Source of the DNA: an uncultured Collinsella sp. | GTDB taxonomy: Bacteria; Actinomycetota; Coriobacteriia; Coriobacteriales; Coriobacteriaceae | Reading direction: 5' to 3' | Assembly (NCBI GenBank): GCA_900545555.1 | Contig: UQZI01000105.1 | Location: 1-5,306 of the forward strand | Length of the DNA stretch: 5,306 bases | Shown here: positions 1 to 4,308 of the stretch, one piece after another | Layout: each line of letters begins with the position of its first letter | How positions within the stretch are numbered: the stretch's first letter is position 1 | Position numbers and translations under genes: made by a program | The notes under the pieces: model-generated | Told to the model about the DNA's origin: nothing | What the model saw: only the letters and a program-made list of their open reading frames with translations | The model's database searches: none

Positions 1-4
1 CGTC

Positions 5-37
5 GGGCATGGCCAAAAGGCCTATGCCCTCCTCTTT
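5..37 (+). terminator. Possible weak intrinsic terminator of an upstream gene
   Basis: Bases 5-14 (GGGCATGGCC) pair with 19-29 (GGCCTATGCCC) around an AAAA loop, giving ten base pairs with one bulged T at 23. The stem is followed by TCCTCTTT, which is pyrimidine-rich but a poor U-tract. It fits the end of a rightward gene lying before the window. The reverse strand has no T-run after the stem, so the + direction is preferred. It could equally be a short repeat hairpin like the others in this intergenic region. Confidence 0.35.
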
Positions 38-45
38 CACGTCAC

Positions 46-190
46 CTTGCTCGCTCTGGTGGGCTTTCGCTGACTTATGCTCAACCTGCGGCGCTGCCAT
101 TGTTGGCGCAGGGGGCGGCTTGCTCGCTCTGGTGCCTGTTCGCTGTCCGTTCTCTGCCCGCGACGTTTCTGCTGTTGGTGCAAAGGGGTC
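46..190. repeat. Degenerate tandem duplication, unit about 73 bp
   Basis: Two adjacent copies can be aligned, 46-118 and 119-190. The first 16 bases (CTTGCTCGCTCTGGTG) are identical at 46-61 and 119-134. After four mismatches TTCGCTG matches at 66-72 and 139-145, with the same 73-bp offset. After a divergent middle and a one-base gap, 85-115 and 157-187 match at 21 of 31 positions, including TGTTGG at 101-106 and 173-178. The similarity keeps one register over almost the whole unit, which argues for an old tandem duplication rather than chance. There is no credible reading frame, and I recognise no RNA gene. Together with the hairpins at 175-207 and 214-282 this fills the gene-free stretch 1-365. 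Confidence 0.55.
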
Positions 191-207
191 AGGTTACTTT
201 GCGCCAA
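175..207 (+). repeat. 11-bp hairpin, REP-like
   Basis: TTGGTGCAAAG (175-185) pairs with CTTTGCGCCAA (197-207) across an 11-base loop GGGTCAGGTTA. All eleven positions pair if T179·G203 is counted as a wobble. No T-run follows, so it is not an obvious terminator. The GGGGTCAGG core resembles, from memory, palindromic repeats linked to RAYT (REP-associated) transposases in several phyla. That resemblance is unverified, and no transposase gene lies in the window. Its left arm falls inside the second unit of the 73-bp duplication. Confidence 0.5.
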
Positions 208-213
208 AAGGGG

Positions 214-282
214 AAGTTGCGGTGGAATAGTTCCCGTTTGGCCGTCTTGAGGGGTTAAACAGGAGCTATTTCACCGCAACTT
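214..282 (+). repeat. Long near-perfect inverted repeat / extended RNA hairpin
   Basis: Bases 214-234 pair with 262-282 in 21 consecutive pairs with no bulge (outer end AAGTTGCGGTG against CACCGCAACTT). After a single C235/A261 mismatch, 236-243 pairs with 253-260 in eight more (GTTT/AAAC, two wobbles, CC/GG), leaving a 9-base loop at 244-252. Four pairs are G·T (225/271, 231/265, 240/256, 241/255). All four would be G·U in a + strand transcript and A·C mismatches in the opposite transcript, so the + strand RNA folds better. No U-tract follows, so this is not a standard rightward terminator. It could be a non-autonomous mobile repeat (MITE or REP class), a structured small RNA, or an mRNA 3' end structure. 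The structure itself is directly visible; its role is unknown. Confidence 0.8.
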
Positions 283-344
283 ATCGATGGCGTGTTTGGT
301 TGGTGCCTGTTGATGGCCTGGGCATCGGGGAGGGCAGGCTCCGT

Positions 345-350
345 TATAAT
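345..350 (+). promoter_or_regulatory. Candidate -10 box of the DUF1846 gene
   Basis: TATAAT at 345-350 is a perfect sigma-A-type -10 hexamer. At 16-18 bp upstream there is no good -35 (GCATCG at 322-327 for 17 bp), so activity may need an activator or be weak. The implied transcript start near 357 puts the ATG at 366 only about nine bases in and leaves the purine-rich site at 379-383 for the ATG at 390. The box therefore supports the downstream start. Confidence 0.5.
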
Positions 351-389
351 CGCCTAAGACATTAAATGGAAACGGGACGGGAGCCATAT

Positions 390-1871
390 ATGCGCCAGGG
401 TTTCGACAACGCGAAGTATATCGAGCTGCAGGCCGCTCATATTAAGGAGCGCATCTCGCAGTTTGGCGGCAAGCTGTATTTGGAGTTTGGCGGCAAGTTG
501 TTCGATGACTATCATGCCAGCCGCGTGCTGCCGGGTTTTGAGCCGGACAGCAAGTTTCGCATGCTCAAGAGCATTGCCGATGACGTTGAGGTCATCATCG
601 CGATCAACGCGAACCACATCGAGAAGAATAAGGCCCGTGGCGACCTTGGCATTACCTATGACGAGGACGTTTTGCGCCTGGTCGACCTGTTCCGCGGCAA
701 CGGTTTTGCTGTCGCGGCCGTGGTTATCACCCAGTACGCCGGCCAGCCCGCCGCCGATGTGTTCCGCAATCGCCTGAACGCGCTCGGCATTCCCGCCAAG
801 CTGCACTATCCCATCGAGGGCTATCCGCACGACGTCGACCTGATCGTGTCTGACGACGGCTATGGCAAGAACGAGTTTGTCGAGACCACCCGTCCGCTCG
901 TTGTCGTGACGGCACCCGGCCCTGGCTCGGGCAAGCTCGCCACCTGCCTGTCTCAGCTCTATCACGAGCACAAACACGGCACCGCTGCCGGCTACGCCAA
1001 GTTCGAGACGTTCCCGGTCTGGAATCTGCCCCTCACGCATCCGGTCAACATCGCCTATGAGGCCGCCACGGCCGACCTCGACGATGCCAATATCATCGAC
1101 TCCTTCCACTTGGAGGCCTACAACAAGACCACGGTCAACTACAACCGCGACGTCGAGGCCTTCCCGGTGGTCCGTGCTCTGATGGAAAAGATCCTGGGCA
1201 AGAGCCCCTACCAGAGCCCCACGGACATGGGCGTCAATATGGTCGGCTTTGCCATCACCGATGACGATGCCTGCCGCGACGCTTCCAAGATGGAGATCGT
1301 TCGCCGCTACTTTACCGCGGTCGAAAATGTGCGCCGTACCGGCGTGGGCGATGAGCAAGTCGACCGTCTCAAGATTATTATGAAGAAAGCCGGCATCGAT
1401 AAGAACTACTCACCGGCACGCTCGGCGGCCCTCACCAGGGAACAGCTGACGGGTGGTCCCGTGGGTGCCATGGTCATGCCCGATGGCTCCGTGGTGACCG
1501 GTAAGACCTCCACGCGCCTGGGCGCCGCAAGTTCGCTCATTATGAACGCCCTCAAGCATGTCTCGGGCGTCGACCTTGAGCTCGAGGTCATTAGCGATGA
1601 GGCGATCGAGCCCATCAGCAAGCTCAAGACGCATTTCCTGGGTAGCAAAAACCCGCGCCTCCACACCGACGAGACGCTTATGGCGCTGTCGATCACCTCG
1701 GCCACGAGTGAGACGGCCGCTCGCGTCCTTTCGGGCCTGGAGCAGTTGCGCGGTTGCGATGCCTTCTTTAGCGTGATCATCTCGCCGACGGACGAGACGG
1801 TACTGCGCAAACTGGGTATCAACGTGTGCTGCGAGCCCAAGTTTGAGCGCCGCGGTTTCTTCCATCGCTAA
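390..1871 (+). CDS. DUF1846 / UPF0371 family protein, function unknown
   Basis: This is a 493-aa conserved protein with no established biochemical role. I recognise it as the DUF1846 (Pfam PF08903, UPF0371) family from its near-invariant N-terminus (MRQGFDNAKY, then FGGKLYLEFGGKLFDDYHAS) and the segments KNKARGDLGITYD (about residues 80-92), GYGKNEFVETTRPLVVVTAPGPGSGK (157-182), HPVNIAYEAATADL (217-230) and SPTDMGVNM (276-284). The length matches the family, usually about 490-500 aa. APGPGSGK (175-182) looks like a nucleotide-binding glycine loop but does not meet the strict Walker A spacing, and L rather than S/T follows the lysine. A second glycine-containing stretch, MPDGSVVTGKTSTRLGAASS, lies at 363-382. 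No signal peptide or membrane segment is visible, so it is probably cytosolic. I chose ATG 390 over the in-frame ATG 366 because GGGAG (379-383) sits six bases before it and the family begins at MRQGF. The gene stands alone, with its own -10 box and a strong terminator. Confidence 0.95.
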   Translation: MRQGFDNAKYIELQAAHIKERISQFGGKLYLEFGGKLFDDYHASRVLPGFEPDSKFRMLKSIADDVEVIIAINANHIEKNKARGDLGITYDEDVLRLVDLFRGNGFAVAAVVITQYAGQPAADVFRNRLNALGIPAKLHYPIEGYPHDVDLIVSDDGYGKNEFVETTRPLVVVTAPGPGSGKLATCLSQLYHEHKHGTAAGYAKFETFPVWNLPLTHPVNIAYEAATADLDDANIIDSFHLEAYNKTTVNYNRDVEAFPVVRALMEKILGKSPYQSPTDMGVNMVGFAITDDDACRDASKMEIVRRYFTAVENVRRTGVGDEQVDRLKIIMKKAGIDKNYSPARSAALTREQLTGGPVGAMVMPDGSVVTGKTSTRLGAASSLIMNALKHVSGVDLELEVISDEAIEPISKLKTHFLGSKNPRLHTDETLMALSITSATSETAARVLSGLEQLRGCDAFFSVIISPTDETVLRKLGINVCCEPKFERRGFFHR

Positions 1872-1905
1872 GTTTGAAGCACCGCGGTAATTGCATTGCA
1901 GTTTG

Positions 1906-1938
1906 GCCGTATCGGGTTAGCGCCCGGTACGGCTTTTT
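1906..1938 (+). terminator. Intrinsic terminator of the DUF1846 gene
   Basis: GCCGTATCGGG (1906-1916) pairs with CCCGGTACGGC (1923-1933): eleven pairs including one T·G wobble, with loop TTAGCG. TTTTT (1934-1938) follows at once. It starts 35 bases after the stop codon and isolates this gene from the next one. Confidence 0.92.
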
Positions 1939-2002
1939 GATCAATAAAGTGCCTATTTCGGCGAAAAATAGCCGTTTACCTGCCTAGAAACAATTTGAGC
2001 GG

Positions 2003-2010
2003 TATACAAT
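2003..2010 (+). promoter_or_regulatory. Candidate promoter of the winged-helix gene (-10 region)
   Basis: TATACAAT at 2003-2010 contains TACAAT (2005-2010), five of six matches to the -10 consensus, in an AT-rich stretch between the terminator and the gene. No good -35 is found at 16-18 bp (GCCTAG at 1982-1987). TTTACC at 1975-1980 is the best -35-like hexamer but is 24 bp away, too far for normal spacing. If used, this promoter gives a 5' leader of about 110 nt. Confidence 0.4.
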
Positions 2011-2043
2011 AACCGTAACTGTTTCATCCTTAGCGGGATGCCG

Positions 2044-2069
2044 CATGATGGATATTACCTGCCATCGTG
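2044..2069 (+). other. Hairpin in the leader of the winged-helix gene
   Basis: CATGATGG (2044-2051) pairs with CCATCGTG (2062-2069) in eight pairs, one of them T·G, with loop ATATTACCTG. Shorter stems lie on both sides: CATCC/GGATG (2025-2029 with 2036-2040) and CGCGC/GCGCG (2082-2086 with 2090-2094). None is followed by a T-run, so they are not terminators. The leader also holds an ATG-initiated mini-ORF of 17 codons at 2045-2098 (MMDITCHREVCRSRTAR, stop TAG) that has no good ribosome binding site. I match this leader to no known riboswitch class. Confidence 0.35.
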
Positions 2070-2115
2070 AGGTGTGTCGGTCGCGCACGGCGCGTTAGAT
2101 GCTCGTGCTCGGTTT

Positions 2116-2122
2116 GAGGAGG
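2116..2122 (+). promoter_or_regulatory. Strong Shine-Dalgarno that fixes the winged-helix start
   Basis: GAGGAGG is complementary to the 16S 3' end and lies five bases before ATG 2128. It is the strongest ribosome site in the window and decides the start against GTG 2074. Confidence 0.85.
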
Positions 2123-2127
2123 CTGCT

Positions 2128-2466
2128 ATGGCGGGCAAGGGTCGTGCGAGTGTTAACGATATGAAGCGTGTCGAGGTGCTGGTGTTGATGGAGATCGACC
2201 AGCAAACCGAAGACAATGGCGGGCCGTATGGTTTCTCGCGCAAAACGCTTGCCGAGCGCGTGGGGGTTTCGCCGTATCGTGCCCGCGCCGCAATCGATCG
2301 CTTGGATTCCGAAGGTATGATTGATGTCGTCTCGCGTTATAGCGACGACGGCGGTCAGCTTGCAAATGGCATTTGCCTCACCGAACGTGGTGAGTGGTAT
2401 CTTGAGGGCGTCCGTACCGGCATGCTCGTTCAAGAAATGCTTGAGGACGAGGTTGCTGATCGATAG
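2128..2466 (+). CDS. Small winged helix-turn-helix DNA-binding protein
   Basis: This 112-aa protein is probably a cytosolic transcription regulator; its target is unknown. Residues about 12-27 form a predicted helix (KRVEVLVLMEIDQQ). A helix-turn-helix follows at about 36-66 (FSRKTLAERVGVSPYRARAA as second and recognition helices, then IDRLDSEGMIDVV). A wing-like stretch at 67-86 leads into LTERGEWYLEG and an acidic C-terminal helix (VQEMLEDEVADR). The layout recalls MarR/PadR-type or other small winged-helix repressors, but I see no signature that assigns a family, and no ligand domain. ATG 2128 was chosen over the in-frame GTG 2074 because GAGGAGG (2116-2122), a near-perfect Shine-Dalgarno, lies five bases before it and residues upstream of it do not look like protein. 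The gene has its own terminator and lies directly upstream of the pyrG promoter, so a control link is possible but unproven. Confidence 0.85.
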   Translation: MAGKGRASVNDMKRVEVLVLMEIDQQTEDNGGPYGFSRKTLAERVGVSPYRARAAIDRLDSEGMIDVVSRYSDDGGQLANGICLTERGEWYLEGVRTGMLVQEMLEDEVADR

Positions 2467-2490
2467 CAGCATGTAACCCTTGCCATAGCG

Positions 2491-2519
2491 ACGCCGCCTG
2501 GGAAACCGGGCGGCGTTTT
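2491..2519 (+). terminator. Intrinsic terminator of the winged-helix gene
   Basis: ACGCCGCC (2491-2498) pairs perfectly with GGCGGCGT (2509-2516). The stem extends inward by T·G, G-C and G-C to a GAAA tetraloop (2502-2505), for eleven pairs in all. The stem runs into TTTT (2516-2519), then G and TTT. It begins 24 bases after the stop codon, so pyrG needs its own promoter. Confidence 0.93.
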
Positions 2520-2557
2520 GTTTCAAGATCGAGAAATGCAATCGCACGCGAGAAAAA

Positions 2558-2589
2558 TTGCGGACGGTCCGCGGCGCGAGTATTACAAT
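2558..2589 (+). promoter_or_regulatory. Candidate pyrG-xerD promoter
   Basis: TTGCGG (2558-2563) can serve as the -35. Two overlapping -10 choices exist: TATTAC (2581-2586) at the ideal 17-bp spacing, and TACAAT (2584-2589), a better hexamer at a long 20-bp spacing. Either puts the transcript start near 2592-2597, about 50 bases before the pyrG ATG. The terminator at 2491-2519 makes a promoter in this interval necessary. Confidence 0.5.
2560..2572. promoter_or_regulatory. Perfect palindrome in the pyrG promoter, possible operator
   Basis: GCGGAC-G-GTCCGC is a perfect inverted repeat with 6-bp arms and a one-base centre. It overlaps the 3' part of the candidate -35 and enters the spacer, where a bound dimer would block RNA polymerase. 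Palindromic form and location suggest an operator. The binding protein is unknown; the neighbouring winged-helix protein is one candidate. Confidence 0.4.
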
Positions 2590-2594
2590 GAAGA

Positions 2595-2638
2595 CCCGTA
2601 AGATGTGGATAAACAACTTCTACGGGAAGCGCAGGTAA
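2595..2638 (+). promoter_or_regulatory. pyrG leader: hairpin and 11-codon mini-ORF
   Basis: CCCGTA (2595-2600) pairs with TACGGG (2621-2626) across a 20-base loop, just upstream of the weak pyrG ribosome site AGG (2633-2635, nine bases before the ATG). ATG 2603 opens a short frame MWINNFYGKRR ending with TAA at 2636-2638, six bases before pyrG. The mini-ORF has almost no space for its own ribosome site if transcription starts near 2595, so its translation is doubtful. There is no T-run after the hairpin, so it is not an attenuator-terminator. Confidence 0.3.
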
Positions 2639-2644
2639 CTCAAT

Positions 2645-4306
2645 ATGACCAAGCATGTGTTCGTAACCGGTGGCGTGGTTTCGTCCCTGGGCAAGGGTAT
2701 CACCGCGGCCTCGCTGGGCCGTCTGCTCAAGTCGCGTGGCTACAAAGTAACGATGCAGAAGGCCGACCCGTATCTGAACGTCGACCCCGGTACCATGAGC
2801 CCGTTCCAGCATGGTGAGGTCTTTGTAACCGAGGATGGTTACGAGTCCGACCTGGACCTGGGTCATTACGAGCGCTTTATTGATGAGAACCTGACCCGCG
2901 ATTCCAACTTTACGACCGGTGCCATCTACAAAAGCCTAATCGCCCGTGAGCGTCGCGGCGACTTTTTGGGCGGTACCGTGCAGGTGATTCCTCACGTCAC
3001 CAATGCCATTAAGGATAAGTTCCGCCGCATCGAGGAGCAGACCGGCTCCGATGTAGTCATCACCGAGCTGGGCGGCACGATCGGCGACATCGAGTCCCAA
3101 CCGTTTGTCGAGGCCATTCGTCAGTACCGCAAGGAGGCCGGCCCCGAGAACGTCTGCTACATCCACGTGTCGCTCGTTCCCTATATCGCCGCCGCCCACG
3201 AGGTCAAGACCAAGCCCACGCAGCATTCCGTCAAGGAGCTCCGCAGCTTTGGCATCCAGCCCGATATTATCGTGTTGCGCTCCGACCACCATATCGATGA
3301 CGCTATCCGCGGAAAGATCGCAAGCTTCTGCGACGTCGACACCGATTGCGTCTTTACCAACGAGGACTGCGCGAGTATTTACGATGTTCCGCAGCTGCTT
3401 GCCGAGCAGGACTTTGACCTGCGCATTTGCGAGCGTCTGGGTCTGGACCCGCGTGAGCGCGACATGAGCGAGTGGAACGAGTTCCTGCGCAAACAGAATC
3501 ACGCCAACCATCACGCCGACAAGGTGAAGATCGCCGTCGTTGGCAAGTACACGCAGCTGCCCGATGCGTACCTGTCGGTTATCGAGGCCCTGCACCATGC
3601 GGGCGTCTTCTACGATCGCCATGTGGACGTCCAGCTGGTCGACGGCGAGAGCCTCGACGAGCAGAATGTCTCCGAAGTTCTGGGCGACGCCTCGGGCATC
3701 CTGGTCCCCGGCGGCTTTGGCAAGCGCGCCCTGGAGGGCAAGATCCTCGCGGCCGAGTTTGCCCGCGAGCACAAGATTCCGTATCTGGGCATTTGCCTGG
3801 GTATGCAGGTGGCCGTGTGCGAGTTCGCCCGCAACGTCGTCGGCCTTGCCGGCGCCAGCTCCTCCGAGTTCGACCCGGACGGTCCGTTTAGCGTCATCGA
3901 TCTGATGAGCTCGCAGGAGGATGTCACCGAGAAGGGCGGCACCATGCGTCTGGGCGCCTATCCGTGCAAGCTCGCCGCCGATACCCTCGCTCGCGAGGCA
4001 TATGGCGAGGATCTCGTCTACGAGCGTCACCGTCACCGCTTTGAGTTTAACAACGCCTTCCGCGACCAGCTTGAGGACGCCGGTTTGGTTATCTCGGGTC
4101 TGTCGCCCGACGAGCGCCTGGTCGAGATGGTCGAGCTGCCGCGCGACGTGCATCCTTGGTATGTGGCAACCCAGGCCCACCCCGAGTTCAAGAGCCGTCC
4201 GACCAACCCGCAGCCGCTGTTCCGAGAGTTCGTGCGTGCCTCGATCGGTCAGCACGAGGGTGTCGATCGCCTGCAGGTGACGCCCATGAACCTCGCTACG
4301 GACTAA
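2645..4306 (+). CDS. pyrG: CTP synthase (glutamine-hydrolysing)
   Basis: This cytosolic enzyme converts UTP to CTP using ATP and ammonia released from glutamine, the last step of de novo pyrimidine nucleotide synthesis. The 553-aa protein has the complete two-domain layout. The N-terminal amidoligase domain (about 1-270) has the P-loop SSLGKG (13-18), QKADPYLNVDPGTMSPFQHGEV (38-59) and the metal-binding residues Asp71 (in DLGHYERF) and Glu141 (in ELGGTIGDIE). The C-terminal class I glutamine amidotransferase domain (about 294-535) has the oxyanion loop PGGFG (355-359), nucleophile Cys384 in GICLGMQ, and the His512/Glu514 pair in QAHPEF. RHRHRFEFN (461-469) is the usual family motif. All catalytic residues are present and the length is close to the E. 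coli enzyme (545 aa). ATG 2645 gives the canonical MTKHVFVTGGVVSSLGKG start although its ribosome site is weak. It heads an operon with xerD, which begins 2 bp after its stop. Confidence 0.99.
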   Translation: MTKHVFVTGGVVSSLGKGITAASLGRLLKSRGYKVTMQKADPYLNVDPGTMSPFQHGEVFVTEDGYESDLDLGHYERFIDENLTRDSNFTTGAIYKSLIARERRGDFLGGTVQVIPHVTNAIKDKFRRIEEQTGSDVVITELGGTIGDIESQPFVEAIRQYRKEAGPENVCYIHVSLVPYIAAAHEVKTKPTQHSVKELRSFGIQPDIIVLRSDHHIDDAIRGKIASFCDVDTDCVFTNEDCASIYDVPQLLAEQDFDLRICERLGLDPRERDMSEWNEFLRKQNHANHHADKVKIAVVGKYTQLPDAYLSVIEALHHAGVFYDRHVDVQLVDGESLDEQNVSEVLGDASGILVPGGFGKRALEGKILAAEFAREHKIPYLGICLGMQVAVCEFARNVVGLAGASSSEFDPDGPFSVIDLMSSQEDVTEKGGTMRLGAYPCKLAADTLAREAYGEDLVYERHRHRFEFNNAFRDQLEDAGLVISGLSPDERLVEMVELPRDVHPWYVATQAHPEFKSRPTNPQPLFREFVRASIGQHEGVDRLQVTPMNLATD

Positions 4307-4308
4307 GG

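Noticed and set aside
9..230. 73-codon + strand frame in the upstream intergenic region
   Set aside because: There is no ribosome site, its composition is not protein-like, and it runs across the duplicated repeats and ends inside the long hairpin.
1..365. tRNA, 4.5S/SRP RNA, 6S RNA or CRISPR in the gene-free start of the window
   Set aside because: There is no cloverleaf, no SRP core motif and no regularly spaced repeats; the two-copy 73-bp duplication is too diverged and too few for CRISPR.
366..389. Earlier in-frame ATG for the DUF1846 gene
   Set aside because: It would lie about nine bases from the predicted transcript start without a ribosome site, while GGGAG is correctly placed for ATG 390 and the family starts at MRQGF.
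540..566. Idea that the DUF1846 protein is a classical P-loop NTPase
   Set aside because: The only candidate loop is the one at residues 175-182 (bases 912-935). It lacks the GxxxxGK[ST] spacing and the S/T after lysine, so I did not call an NTPase; nothing near 540-566 supports it either.
354..1358. 334-codon open frame on the - strand
   Set aside because: It lies fully inside the DUF1846 gene, has low-complexity Val/Ala/Asp/Gly-rich sequence typical of the antisense of a GC-rich gene, and shows no ribosome site or family motif.
1953..1974. Small hairpins after the DUF1846 terminator (CTATTT/AAATAG, CGGC/GCCG)
   Set aside because: These are short, mutually exclusive stems of 4-6 pairs in AT-rich DNA with no consistent role; they are expected by chance.
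2590..2644. Firmicute-type pyrG attenuation by reiterative G addition
   Set aside because: The predicted transcript does not begin with GGGC and no terminator lies between the promoter and pyrG; the strong terminator at 2491-2519 is upstream of the promoter.
2936..4255. 439-codon open frame on the - strand
   Set aside because: It is the antisense of pyrG, whose catalytic motifs are unambiguous; the frame is open only because of the strong codon bias of pyrG.
4156..4308. N-terminal extension of xerD into pyrG
   Set aside because: The 51 extra codons overlap the end of pyrG, are Pro/Arg-rich out-of-frame sequence, and are not part of any Xer recombinase.
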